NCBI RefSeq assembly: GCF_008831285.2
Contig: NC_045145.1
Span: 6,754,802-6,818,801 of the forward strand
DNA from: Nymphaea colorata
Lineage: Eukaryota; Streptophyta; Magnoliopsida; Nymphaeales; Nymphaeaceae
Reading direction: 5' to 3'
Length of the DNA: 64,000 nt
Within the stretch, counting starts at the first letter, position 1. Every line of letters starts with the position of its first letter. The notes under the pieces were generated by a model. The model saw nothing but the letters and a program-made list of their open reading frames with translations, ran no database searches and was not told the DNA's origin. Positions 32,218-43,047 of this stretch are shown piece after piece. The translations under genes and the position numbers were made by a program.

Positions 32218-33248
32218 CGGAGAAGAATAATGGGTGGTGCAGAATGATGTTTGGTGATTCTTTATTATTAAAAATGGAAAAAAAATTGAACGGGAAAATG
32301 GTTCTTTCTATGGAGGAAATAGATCACAGATACGGATCCAAACTGAACCACAATTCTGAACCACAAATAAATCTGAACTTAATGAGGCTTTAGCTCAAAT
32401 GCATGAAATTGTGCATCCAAACCTAACTGGATCCGGGATCCATATGAAACTCATACCCAATTTGATCTGTTGAAATGTTCTTATTTGATGGGCTGCCACG
32501 GCCAAGTGGCCGTCCTTGGGATGCAATCCCTTTCTAAGACTCAGACCTTAAAATGATATCATCAAATTGGCTTCATGCGTCGCCTAGCTGGCTAAAGGCA
32601 ATTTTTTAGTTGCTACCAAACTGGTCAGAAGACGTGAGGAATTCAAAACCCACCATGTGCACCTCCTAGTTAGGTGCTTTTAAGGGAAGATTTGAGTGTT
32701 CCAGATTTTAGATCATATTGATTCGGTAAAAGATTGACATTAAGTGGCCGTTTGATGGCCACAGGACACCCGGAGCAGAACATGTGTGTCATGTTTAGTT
32801 GATTTTTTTATCAAACACTGTTTGCAATACAGGGTGGACAATTGGACAAGAGGTATAAATTATCCTTTGTTCCATTCTGTTCCAAGCTAACCTTCAGAAC
32901 AGATAGAACACGCCTCCCTCCCACCCCTGAGCCCTCGCCTCCGGCCCCGAGCCCCTGACTCCATTCTCTTTCTCCTCCGTGTCCGCCCCCGAGCTGCCTT
33001 TCCCCTCCGTCTTGGCCCCTGTCTCCGTCCCCGAGCTGCCCTAGCCCTTTCTACTTCTCTCATTCTCCTCTGTCTCCGCGGAAGGGCGACTGCTGGACTG
33101 AGTTTTTCATGAATAGGGATTCTCGGCACACTTTTCAAAGAAGGAAATTTTTGATAGATTTTTCTCTTTCTCTCATCCAAGCCAAGCTTCGGAGAATGAC
33201 CGGCCATGGAGTTTAGTCGGCCGGTGTTTGGGTTTGCTGTTTGAGGTG

Positions 33249-33250
<2 letters not shown>

Positions 33251-33302
<52 letters not shown>
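33251..33302. repeat. TC microsatellite
   Basis: About 26 uninterrupted TC dinucleotides inside the Harbinger-like element, downstream of a C-rich stretch whose Arg-rich minus-strand frame (32887-33207) looks spurious. Confidence 0.95.
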
Positions 33303-33304
<2 letters not shown>

Positions 33305-33309
33305 CTAAT

Positions 33310-34197
33310 TCGTTTCTTGGTCTACATAGGTGATAGAGTGAGCAGAGTCCTTCAAGTTGTTAGTGGAAGGTGGTTAGGGTTCCCCTAGGTTTTGATTCTT
33401 TCAGATTTTCTTTCAATGTCCAATTTTTTTTTATCGAAATCACCACATCTTTTCTTTTCTTTCTTTTGATCAAGCTCAACAGGCCAGATCCTGAAATTTG
33501 TGTCCCTGATGACCCGAGCGTTCTAACTGCTCCTTACTCTATTATTTAAAGAGTCTTGTATCTTACTTTGTGTGTGATGCTGTTATAAAGCCCCTGCATT
33601 CTCTTTAATAAAGTTTCATTTTCATTTGGTCGTGTGATTCTTTGCCTTGGTGCCCCTTTGTGAGAGTTTCTTGCTGCTATGTTACCAGGTTAGTTTGAGT
33701 GGCCTGGTGCAAGCATGATTTGTGAAACAAAACTTGCCACAACAGATGTACATAGAATGTGAATTTAACTCAAACATATGTAACATTTTCTTGTCAATAT
33801 ATAACAAACGCAAAGTTGAGTCAAGGTAGCTGATATGACAAGAAGCAGATCACCAAGGGAATCCTGCATTTTCCTTTTTCTCAGTGACAAGATGGCAACA
33901 TGCTCTCCTTCTAGGTCCACAAATTTCAAATTTCAGGCCATTTTGACATGAATACTGGTTGAGAGGAAATTGTTAGAACAACCTCTGAGTTTTGGTGAAG
34001 GATAATTTCTGGTCATCTTTTTGTTCGTCCATCATTCCATTGCTTACCATACTCCTTTGTTTTTAAGGGTCCTTTCTGTGATTATTACTTTTTAGGTCCA
34101 GTTTTATTTCCTAATAATGGGAAATCATTTAAGAACCTGTTTATCTGCAAGCTTATTTATGTTTAAACTTCATAACGCCATCCTTTTTTTCTTGTAG
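33310..34197. other. Non-coding interior of the Harbinger-like element
   Basis: T-rich sequence with 5'-leader or intron character, including 'taggttttgattctttcagattttc'. No recognisable coding sequence. It ends in a pyrimidine-rich 'ttttttcttgtag' that looks like a splice acceptor for the following exon-like stretch. Confidence 0.45.
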
Positions 34198-34348
34198 GAT
34201 TTAGAGATAGACAAAACAACAAGTTTTTAGAAGATTGCAAAGACTCAAGTGAGAAATTGTCTTCTGCTCCTGACAATAAAGCTAAAGTCAATACTATTAA
34301 GCAGCACGCTATGGTTGTAGAGGAGCAATTGCAGGCCAAAGTATGTGT
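34198..34348 (+). pseudogene. Exon-like open stretch, unrecognised
   Basis: Between a strong acceptor-like 'tttttttcttgtag' and a donor-like 'aaagtatgtg', about 48 codons stay open: a charged, Lys/Asp/Ser-rich segment including NNKFLEDCKDSSEKLSS and KQHAMVVEEQLQAK. It could be an exon of an element protein or of a captured host gene. No family is recognised. Confidence 0.35.
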
Positions 34349-34572
34349 TCGAAATTACTCTACTACATAAAGTTACTTCTGACTTGTGATGATGTTAGTT
34401 TCTCCACATCCTGCTAGTTCTAATATATAGTTCTTGATGGAGGAACTTGTTTGATTAGTTAGTCGGTTAGTTACTCATTAAATTTTCTTTTATCCTTTAT
34501 TTTCTGTAAGTTTCACTTTTGCTAGAGAAGAATATCAGCATATAATCAGTCATTTTCAATTATAACATGCCC

Positions 34573-34600
34573 TACACACACACACACACACACACACACA
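34573..34600. repeat. CA microsatellite
   Basis: An uninterrupted run of about 14 CA dinucleotides inside the Harbinger-like element. Confidence 0.95.
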
Positions 34601-34609
34601 AAGAGGCAG

Positions 34610-35785
34610 AAGGAGAGCGAGAGTAGAAACTTCTTGGTCTAGGTTGCTTGGATTAACTAATTATCCATTGATTGCCCTTTTAACATATAAGCTTCTTTCC
34701 TCCTAGCATGGTAATGCTCATTTCAGCCAGCCATCAAAGCAAAGTTAAACTGGACAATTTGTTTATCTTGGTATATTAGGGTGGTGGCCAGAGAGCACTA
34801 ACCATTTTATGAGCTGCAAAATGTATGTTCTAGGATGGCCCAAAATGACATCTGGTTTCATGACATCCATGTGCTTGAGGCTGCAGCAGGACCAACTCAA
34901 ATTTCACATCGCTTTATTATGGTTTACATGTAGCTTCACATGCATCAACTTGGACCTTACATTACATTGAACTTGAGAACAGGGGAATGTCTCTTCCTCC
35001 TAGTCGTCTTCTTTTCTCCACTTCTGTTGTGTCTCTTGCTTTCTTCTTCTTCACTAATGCAGGCGCAACTTGGTCTTTCACGTGACAGTATTTGAGCATC
35101 TCATTTCTATCGTCTAAGTGTATGTATGTTGCTGGCATTTACTTTTCTTATTCTCTCATTCTATCTCCCCTTTAATTATTCTCTGCTTGACTCCTCACAC
35201 AATTTAATTATCTCCTCGTAAGTCTAAGATTTCAATATTAATGCAATGTTATCAAAATCAGTCGACTGGCAAAAAGAATTGGCTGAATGGTATCGACATT
35301 AGAATACCTTGTAGATCAGATCAAATTTATTTAACTTGTGAAAATGTGCCATGTATCTCTATTGAATTAACAAACGTTAACGGTTCAACTTTGGAAAGCT
35401 GGATAGATTCAAATTGGCTGATCCAGATTTATTCATAGTGACTTTTATGATGAGAGAGATGGGTTATTTTTTAATTTTAAATGCAGTAAAAAAATATAAA
35501 AAATATAGCAAAATTGATGCTAGAAATCAATAGTAAATAATAATAATAGTACATTTAATTGGTCCAACCAATAATAGGACATTCGTGGCCATGGTTCCAT
35601 CTACATGGCAAGTCTTAGGGCATTGAACTTTAACTTAAAAGGCACTGCAATAATAATTGATATCCATTACAGGCCTCCTTAGGGCATCAATCAGACCCTT
35701 ATTTACTTCAGAGAAATACATTGTACATTATGTTTTGGTCTAAGCTGGTGAAAGGAACATTATCTTAGCACTTGCCACTGCAGCA
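34610..35785. other. Non-coding interior, no gene seen
   Basis: AT-rich, with short open frames (for example 35241-35438) lacking motifs. Confidence 0.45.
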
Positions 35786-35790
35786 ACGGT

Positions 35791-35956
35791 TGCTCATCAG
35801 GTCCACTATTATGGACATTTACTTTCAGTTGTTTGCTAGCCAAAGTGACTTGCAAAGAAGAACATCACAAGTTTGCTCATCAGGTCCACTATTATGGACA
35901 TGTACATTTCATTTGTTTGCTTGCCAAAGTGACTTGCAAAGAAGAACATCACACGT
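35791..35956 (+). repeat. Tandem duplication, two 83-bp units
   Basis: Copies start with tgctcatcaggtccactatt at 35791 and 35874 and end with 'cttgcaaagaagaacatcaca'. Only a handful of mismatches separate them, so the duplication looks younger than the element around it. Confidence 0.92.
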
Positions 35957-36215
35957 TTTGAGTGAATGATGTACATAATTTTGTTTTTTTATGCTATTTC
36001 CCATTTCTGCAAATATTTCATCAATTGATCTTCCTCATTGTTCTTTGTCATCTATTACAATACGTGAAGAGTTATGTTTAGCTTTGGCTTGTTATATTGT
36101 TGTTGTATATTTGTTTATTCTCATAACAAGTCAATTGTTTGAACTTATTTCATGTAAATAAATTGCTCGATCTTCTTGTACTTCTATTTGTTAAAATTAA
36201 ATGTGTGGCCATCAT

Positions 36216-36537
36216 GACAAACTACAGTGGGAGTGGGATGAAGCTCAAGTGTAGTTTTTGTTTGACATGATGTTAAAGCAAGATAAGATTCCTAGAATGC
36301 AAACATCAGGTGTGCTAAAAGAAACAACTATGAAGGTAGTTGAGCAAAAAATGATGGAAGCATATGGACCCATGTTTCCTTGAGATAAAATTTCAAACAA
36401 GCTGAAGAGAGCAAAACCTGACTTACAAGTGATAAAAGAGATGTTTAGTGCTTCAGCATTTGGGTGAGACCGAGATAAAAAAAAAAAAAATTATACAAGC
36501 ATATGATAACGTGTGTAAAGAGTATATAGATGTTTGA
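36216..36537 (+). pseudogene. Myb/SANT-like DNA-binding domain pseudogene
   Basis: The frame gives WEWDEAQV, stop, FLFDMMLKQDKIPRM, then VVEQKMMEAYG, LKRAKPDLQVIKEMFSASAFG, and after an A tract QAYDNVCKEYIDV plus stop. This follows the plant Myb/SANT-like (Myb_DNA-bind_3) layout: W...FL..M, then KF...G..Y...LKNKWD.LK..., a FGWD signature (here FG, stop, D) and a final D..W..YI. In these transposons the protein helps bind the termini with the transposase. TGG codons have turned into stops in at least two places and an A tract of about 14 shifts the frame, so it is dead. Confidence 0.7.
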
Positions 36538-36739
36538 ACATTATGTTTTTGTTATACATATGAATTTTGCGATAATGTTATGGATCGTGTTATCGAATAT
36601 ATTGATTTGCATATAACATGTTATGAATTTTATACTTGTTTTGATGTAACATATTCAGAAAATAAGATATTCTTGTCATCATATAGCGAACAGAGCAAAT
36701 ATAATTGACAAAACTGATCATATAAGACACAAACACTTG

Positions 36740-36910
36740 ATAGAACAGACAATTCGAACATAATAGAAACAAACACTAGACAGGAGAGACAGAATTGACC
36801 ATGAAAAACACAAACATCAGACAAAATAGATAGATTGGTAAGAATGGAAACAAACGTCAGATAGGACGGATAGAACAGATATATGTGAAACAAACGTCGG
36901 ACAAGATGAA
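36740..36910 (-). repeat. Degenerate tandem repeat near the element end
   Basis: Units of roughly 45-50 bp built from 'acaaac-tcagacaggacagatagaacag'-like sequence recur three to four times with substitutions, next to the right end of the Harbinger-like element. Such subterminal repeats are common where transposase binds. The open frame on the minus strand (36630-37028) reflects the repeat. Confidence 0.6.
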
Positions 36911-37518
36911 CATAGTGTTCCATTCCTAAAATCATCAAACAATGGAAAAAGAACATTATTATCCATGAGGACATGACATTAGTGTGATGGACAGGACATC
37001 CTGTTTGTCCTGTCCCAATGGATAGCAATCAAATGACCTCTAAAACATACGGACGACTCATTTAATACCCAACAATACCTTATTAGCTGGAGCCATCTAG
37101 TGATGCATGCAAAAGATATGCACGGAAAGAAAAAGGGTCCATTGGAATATTTTGGGATTTTTGTAAAAAAAATATCTTTTTCGAAATTTTAACTTTTTAA
37201 TTACTTTTTTTGTCCTTAGAAAGGTTCTTTTTTTATTGAATACAGGTATTCTGGTCGTTACACCCTCCAGTGCATAATTTTTTATTGAATACAGGTGCAT
37301 CTAACCAGCTTTGATTTGTAAATATCTTAGTTAGACAATGTGAGGAGGTAAGATATTATTCTCAATTTGCTTTTCATGAACATTAGAGCAATATCAAAAT
37401 ATGATGTGAGACAACTAGACCTATCCAATTGACCAGCTGCGGAACTTGGACTATTCCATGCACAAGAATCTAAACAATTTGGTCTAGCACAGCAACTTGG
37501 CATTACCAACTTCCCACC

Positions 37519-37526
37519 TATAAATA
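37519..37526 (+). promoter_or_regulatory. TATA box of cystatin-like copy 2
   Basis: TATAAATA lies 100 bp upstream of the ATG at 37626, leaving a plausible leader. The same upstream region is recognisable on the minus strand before copy 1 (shared 'catgc-tca-tagta-ttcatca' and 'ctcctccatt'), where the box has decayed to TGTAAAATA. Confidence 0.65.
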
Positions 37527-37625
37527 TAAGACCGGAGCTGATCATTGGCATGCATCACTAGTACATTCATCAACACTTCTACTCCTCCATTTCAAAAGCT
37601 TCTTTTCCTTCTATCTTTACTGTCC

Positions 37626-37940
37626 ATGAGTCGACTCCTTCCTTCCTTTGGCTTTGCTGATGATGGCAGCAATGGCCTTTGTGGCCCCTGCTGCATCCAC
37701 CGCGGGGATCTGTGTCTCCAACTGTTACGCATATTCGAAATATGAAGCGCTTGGAAAATTTGCTGTGAAGAGGTACAATGAGCAGAACCATGGCAATCTC
37801 CACTTTGTGGCAGTGAACCATTGCCAGAAACTGGACCAAGGAACCATTGCGGGATGAAGTACGGGACTGAAGTGATCGAAGATCTGTCTGCTCCAGGCTA
37901 CCCTCCCGTCCACAACTTTGGTTACTTCGAACCCGTATGA
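37626..37940 (+). pseudogene. Secreted cystatin-like protein gene, copy 2, frameshifted and deleted
   Basis: The same gene as 29780-30115, in the opposite orientation. The ATG at 37626 starts MSRLLPS, but an extra nucleotide in the signal-peptide region shifts the frame, which continues from about 37648 as LALLMMAAMAFVAPAAS then YEALGKFAVKRYNEQN. Relative to copy 1, a net 34 nt is lost after the QGT codons, creating a stop at 37855-37857. The remainder (KYGTEVIEDL...VHNFGYFEPV plus stop at 37938) is readable only in another phase. The QVVAG-like loop position reads QGTIAG because of the deletion. It has an extra Cys pair region (GICVSNC) compared with copy 1. A promoter-like TATAAATA remains upstream. 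Almost certainly a pseudogene. Confidence 0.78.
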
Positions 37941-38044
37941 GCACGAGTTTATGTAATTGACTTTCTGCAACTGCATCACGCTATACAGTACAATGTACTA
38001 GAATTACTTGTATCAAGCAACAATAAGGCAACAGCCAAGGATAT

Positions 38045-38432
38045 TCACATGTTCATATTCAAATATGAACGAAGAAAAGTCATATTTGAATCTGAATTCG
38101 AAATCCAATTTTGCAATCTAATTTCAATAGGTATCCAATTTTTAAATTCACATCTGAATCCCAATCCGAATTTAGAACCAAATTTGGCTAACTTTCAAAA
38201 TGTAAGGGTGTTTGATGTAGGATATTTGTTTAAAACTAAATCTGATCCGAATTTGAATCTAGATCTGACCAGATGGTAATGTACATCTGAATCTGAATAT
38301 GATCGGATGTTATTTTTATATCTCAATTGAATCCGATTTCATAATCGGATATTCAAATTTTTTCTATATCCAATTATTTTGGAACGGCTTAGTCAAATAT
38401 CTGATCCAGATCAGATATAATAGACATCCCTA
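38045..38432. mobile_element. Small non-autonomous hAT (about 390 bp), TAGGGATGTC family
   Basis: Ends 'gacatccctac' (38420-38432), the inverse of TAGGGATGTC, and is filled with degenerate 'aatccgaatt-gaatctg' repeats. The core 'tggctaactttcaaaatgtaaggg' and 'aggatatttgtttaaaactaaat' is shared with the element at 42666-43047. The left end is damaged, and no clear target duplication was found. Confidence 0.6.
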
Positions 38433-38616
38433 CTTGTCTTGGGTTTGGATTTCCAACTGAATCTACTACTATTCAAGCTTTGGCGCAGGACGTATGGTGT
38501 AGGTGAACTACGATCCAGTACATGATGAGCTGGGGTCCACTTTGTGTTAGTCTATTTTCATTGACTGGAGGCATCCTGCTTGATATCTTTTTCATGCGTT
38601 GGAGTCAGCATGCAAT

Positions 38617-38720
38617 TCAATGCTCAATTTCCTTTGGATCTAGCAAGCTTGTTTCTGATTTATCCATGTATGCATCAATGATTTTCAACATTTTTTCTCT
38701 CACTTCCTCTCGTTTTGCAA
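38617..38720 (-). pseudogene. Exon-like segment of an unrecognised gene (copy 2)
   Basis: The duplicate of 2078-2181 on the minus strand: the same acceptor-like 'tttaagcag', the same frame and the same TGA after DPKEIEH. It reads REEVREKMLKIIDAYMDKSE where copy 1 has TDK, INAYMEK. The differences are mostly conservative, but too few to test for selection by eye. Confidence 0.35.
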
Positions 38721-39133
38721 CTGCTTAAATGAAAAATCCCATGGTTTCATTTGGATCTTTTCTAGAATTTCATGTCAGCATGAAAAACAAGAGAAGTGAT
38801 GCCTCAAGTTTGCTGGATTAGCACCAAAACACCTATTTATGAACTGGGATTGGTCAAAGAAAGTCATGAAATAAAAGTGGTCCAAAAATTATTACTTCCT
38901 CATCGGCCTTGTTAAGCACAATCTAATCCCTAAACAAACACAAAATGTGTTTAGATCCACTTTAACACTTACATTATAAACTAATAAAACTCATATCACG
39001 ACTAGCAGCCAAGTTCCTATGCTAGGGCTTCTAGTCCATGCCATGGGGATATGTGCTCTATGCTAACTTACTTTGCCATCAAGTTGCTAATGTAGAACTA
39101 GGCAATGTAAGTTCACCTCAACTCACTGTTAGG

Positions 39134-39269
39134 CAAGTGGAGGCACACAAAAAGTATTTATTCTTATAACGCTTATGGGCAAATTTTCTCATTTACATGT
39201 TGATGCACCTCATAAATTTAAAATTTATTACTAGTGTCCCTTGGCCAGAAATCTCTGGCTCCACCCCTG
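39134..39269. mobile_element. Short hAT-type MITE, duplicate of 2558-2721
   Basis: 136 bp, with the same ends (CAAGTGGAGGCA and CTCCACCCCTG) and the same flanking ctgttagg at 39126-39133 and 39270-39277. It is about 28 bp shorter because of a deletion after the left end. Confidence 0.85.
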
Positions 39270-39746
39270 CTGTTAGGTCCCAAACAGGTCCTCATCTAAG
39301 TTCACATCTCTTTACCTCTGTATCTAGAATGCCATGACAGGCCCTCCTTTCCTCTTGTAAGATTCTACAATAAGAGCTTACCAATTGCTTTCAAGAACTA
39401 TGTTTCCCTTGAACATATAAATGAAAAACATCAGACATCTATGAGTGGAAAAACGTTGTGCGTATGAGTAACGGAAGAGATAATGTGAAAATGCCACCAT
39501 AAATATTCGATGCGTATATGTTATTAGACGACTCGACATTTTGGATGGTTTACAATCTTCTACAGTCTACAGTTGCTTTTGGAATAAACACTTGTCGCAC
39601 ATGGAGACAGAATCGGATAATGTTTCATGTAAAATGTTTGACCTGAAAGCAACACTTTCACTGTGTTGTGGAACCCGCAAGCTACTTTAAGTAGCAAGTA
39701 AGATAGGTTTCACATGTTTTGTTGGTGCCTTACATCAATACTGTAA

Positions 39747-39752
<6 letters not shown>

Positions 39753-39790
<38 letters not shown>
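39753..39790. repeat. CT microsatellite
   Basis: 19 CT dinucleotides, the longer counterpart of 3204-3230. Confidence 0.95.
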
Positions 39791-39793
<3 letters not shown>

Positions 39794-40592
39794 AATTCTG
39801 TTTGGCTAGGTAATCAGCATCAGATGCACCATGTCCCTACCTGCTCTGACCCGCTTAGCAAGTCATGCCTGATCTTTTTAGACCTGATGGATCTGGTAGG
39901 ATAGAAGAGTCCAAAATGCACTATAAGGGCTTAGGACATGAAAGTCACAACAAGTTCAAAGTAGCAGGCAAAAGTAGTTGATCTACTTTTGCAATTTGAG
40001 ATAAATACATATGCTCATTGGTTATGCATTTACTATAGGAAATCCAAAACATGAAACGACCACCAATATTTCTTCAAAGTATGGGTAGTACCAAGGAAGC
40101 CATTATTTGCTCCACTTTTTCCTGCAATTAAATCTTTGAAGTGACTGCCACACAGCCTTAACATGATAAGATAATAGGAAATGGTACCATGGAGATTGTT
40201 GGGCCGCGTTTGATTATGCTAATGGAAGGTAATACCGTGGGTCCTTAATTTCGACGTTACATCAATCACTATGGACCGTACAGCCTTTTGCCAGAAAGCG
40301 TGATGTGATTGCTGCAAATATATTTTCAACCGCAACTTAAGAATGTGACTAAGTTCTAACATCTTATGGCCTTGGACGTGGGCTTGTCAAAATGCCGTAC
40401 GTGCAACTTAACTTGTAAACATGTCATCTTAGGCCGTTGGTAAGAAGAAAACTCTCATCTGGAACAATGAAAATTATGCTTTTCTTTCAATTACACATTT
40501 TTATAAAAGTGAACCGTACCCATGGAATCAAGTTTGCAAAAACGCACATCATTGTATTCTGTTGGGCAAAACCAGAAACTTCATATTTATGG

Positions 40593-40598
<6 letters not shown>

Positions 40599-40646
<48 letters not shown>
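40599..40646. repeat. TA microsatellite
   Basis: About 24 TA dinucleotides, ending one base before the target duplication of the MITE at 40656. Confidence 0.95.
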
Positions 40647-40649
<3 letters not shown>

Positions 40650-40655
40650 TATGTG

Positions 40656-40847
40656 CAGGGGCAAAGTCATTTTTTTTTCTATGAGGTACTAAATATATGG
40701 TTAACAAATGACAGTGACCTAGATCTCAAGGGGCTATTTCATATAATTGGACGCAAATTCACCCAAGTTTGAAGACCTAATTAAGGTTTCAAAGAATGGG
40801 CTCCGTGGGGCATACGCCCCATGAAGACCCCACTGCCTCCACCGCTG
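40656..40847. mobile_element. hAT MITE with perfect 8-bp target-site duplication
   Basis: 192 bp, starting CAGGGGCAAAG and ending CTCCACCGCTG (inverted CAGCGGTGGAG), the CAG-n-GG plant hAT terminus. Both sides carry the perfect octamer tgtatgtg (40648-40655 and 40848-40855). The interior shows the 'ggggcatacgcccc' palindrome. No coding capacity. Confidence 0.9.
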
Positions 40848-40855
40848 TGTATGTG

Positions 40856-41580
40856 TCAATGAAAAAAGAGTGGAGAGGAGAGAGATAGACTCAGAAGTCA
40901 GAGGAGTTGTTTGTATATATATATAGCTATCAAATCAAAGGCAAAATTGCCTTAAAGGCACACTGAAACCTGGAAAGCACCATCCTCTCTCTCTTTTACA
41001 TAGATTAGGTCCTTGCTTGTTGCACTTAATAGGAATCTATGTGTGACACGTTAAAATAGTAGCTACTGATCAAAATCTGGTTGAATTCAAAGTGTGCAAT
41101 TGACATATGGAGAAATTGGTTGTTACATTTTATACTAATTTCACCATTTTTTTATAATATATACTATAAAAAGTAAATAGAATATACAGATCGAGGAAAA
41201 TACAAGGCAGTTGTTTTAATCAACCCTCTCAATTAAATTGATCACTCTTATGTTTATTTAGAGAGGGGCTAAAATGTTTAAAACCCTCAACCGTCATGGC
41301 AACCACTAAGAGTTTCAAAGTGGACCATATAGCCCCAAAGAGTCGTAGTGCACTGGGCAGCAAGGGGGTCTCTTTCAAGGGTGTTTAGGTTACAAATCTC
41401 ATGGTGACTGTCACAACTCAGTGTTATATCTAAACTTAAACAGGTCATGAAGTATGCTCTATAGGGGGGGAAGAGAGAGAAAAAGAGAGGAAGGGACGAT
41501 GTAGAGCTAGAGTTTCTGGGCAGTGGAAAAACACCCACTTACAAAAAAAAAGTGAGAGAGAGAAGGTGAGTCATATATTT
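40856..41580. other. Intergenic, no gene seen
   Basis: AT-rich. An 83-codon minus-strand frame at 41287-41538 has no recognised motif, and part of this stretch could be the 3' end of the LINE relic on that strand. Confidence 0.45.
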
Positions 41581-41589
41581 CACTTTGAC

Positions 41590-42620
41590 AAATGAAGCGC
41601 AAGGAGCACTAGCAGAATGGGCTCTGAAGTGAGTATGATCACGTGTAATCTGTAGAAAATGGTAAAGCACATGAGGTCAATTGCACCCTCAATAAAAGCA
41701 TAACATAGATATTCCCAACCAAGCAAATGCTCACATCTAGAGTCATTTATGTTGCAAAAAAGGAATCTACAAACGACACATGGACGAGGTTATAGTTGGG
41801 TACCTGAAGGTCATTGAACAATAGTTGAGCACCTAGAACTGAGCTTCTATGAGAATTTCTCAACAATGTCTGAGCAATGCTCTTTTGTTAATGGTTCCCG
41901 TAGGAAGGGGCAAGCGAAAATACTTCAAGAGGAGCTAAGTGAACCTGCGGATTCTTGAAGGATCATAGCCAAGTACTTGTATGGGTTGATGTTCATTGCT
42001 ATATATTATCTGCTATATTATCTTTGAACTCCTAGAAGTGCACCACAACCGCGAAATAGCAGTACAATTAGCTTTGCAATCTAAAATAATATCATATGCA
42101 AAGAAAAGTTCAAAGGAGATGAGATCACTTCCACAAGTTTAGATATGGATATCTCTTGGCTATGAAGGCCTGCGTTCAGGTTATTTATGTTACAGCATCA
42201 TTGCCATAACCAGATAAAACAATGGTGACATAGAGTCTCCTGGTCTGACGCTCTTTCATGGCCATTGCTTAGCACAACGGGAGAAATTGATCTGAATAGC
42301 CCATGCAAAGAGAGAAAGCTGATGAATCAATACTAATTATTCAATTTATTCTTGCCATGGCGGCATTCATTCTCTCGATAATAACCTTCATGACAAACTT
42401 GTAAATGCTTTTGCACAAGGTGATTGGACAGAAGCCATTGTTACTCATAACACCAATGACTTCTAGAATGAAGACAAGGTGAGATCACATTTTCCTTATT
42501 TGAAAAAAAAAACTTTGATGGCAAAACAGACATCCTTCCTCACTATATCCCAAAGGATCTACAAAATCATCAACAAATCCACCGGGCCTCATGGCTTTAT
42601 TTGAACGGAACACTACGTGG
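41590..42620 (-). pseudogene. LINE reverse transcriptase relic (minus strand)
   Basis: Reading downwards from 42480: GFCPITLCKSIYKFVMKVII (the FRPISLCNxIYKIIxKxLA block), then near 42280-42220 SVRPGDSMSPLFYLVMAMM (the GVRQGDPLSPFLFVLVME block), then near 42130-42090 SDLISFELFFAYDIIL, where the catalytic ADD is AYD. The order is that of a plant LINE palm domain, with large losses between blocks and many stops. Neither endonuclease nor C-terminal parts were identified. It is dead. Confidence 0.7.
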
Positions 42621-42665
42621 ATCTCTCTACTGTGAAGAAAAAAAGGTCTCAAGAGCAAAACGTAT

Positions 42666-43047
42666 TGGGGATGTCAACGGATCAAACTCGAGTCAAATGT
42701 ACTAAACGTATCCAAATCTGAACATGAAAACTGATTTCACAAGAAGAATATGACATGGATTCAGTATTTGAATTCACATCGGAATCTCAATCCAAATTTT
42801 AAACCAAATGAGGCTAACTTTCAAAATATAAGGGCTTTGGCTATAGGATAGTTATTTAAAATTAAATACAATCCAAATCGGATGGAACCCAATTTTATAT
42901 TTATGTATATTCGAGTTTGATCCGATGTAATTTCTTAACTCTGAATCCCACCTGATTTCTTAATCTGACATTTTTTTTTCATATCCAATTTTTTGAATCG
43001 GTTTGATCGAATATTCTATCCAAATCACATACATTGACATCTTCACT
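42666..43047 (+). mobile_element. Small non-autonomous hAT (about 380 bp), TAGGGATGTC family
   Basis: Starts tggggatgtcaacggatc and ends in 'cattgacatcttca', its inverse with mismatches. It shares its core with 38045-38432. No convincing 8-bp target duplication remains. Confidence 0.65.

Larger units (their letters stand above)
32744..37040 (+). mobile_element. PIF/Harbinger-like DNA transposon, decayed
   Basis: The ends are GTGGCCGTTTGATGGC (32744) and, inverted, GAGGTCATTTGATTGC (37040), matching at 13 of 16 positions. They are flanked by the trinucleotide taa on both sides (32741-32743 and 37041-37043), the TTA/TAA target preference of this superfamily. The interior contains a Myb/SANT-like relic (36216-36537), the accessory DNA-binding protein typical of these elements, but I do not find the DDE transposase. 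Subterminal parts resemble each other ('ggacagg..tgtcc', 'gttccattc'). It also holds CT and CA microsatellites and an 83-bp tandem duplication. Confidence 0.65.
38580..40430 (+). repeat. Segmental duplication copy 2 (partner 2041-3872)
   Basis: Collinear with 2041-3872 over its full length, including the exon-like segment, MITE and CT tract. Copy 2 has an extra 30-bp stretch near 38930-38960 ('ccctaaacaaacacaaaatgtg') and a longer CT run. It ends at 'catgtcatctt', beyond which the two diverge. Confidence 0.9.

Noticed and set aside
32887-33207. Arg-rich minus-strand open frame of 106 codons
   Set aside because: Compositional product of a C-rich stretch; no motif and no start context.
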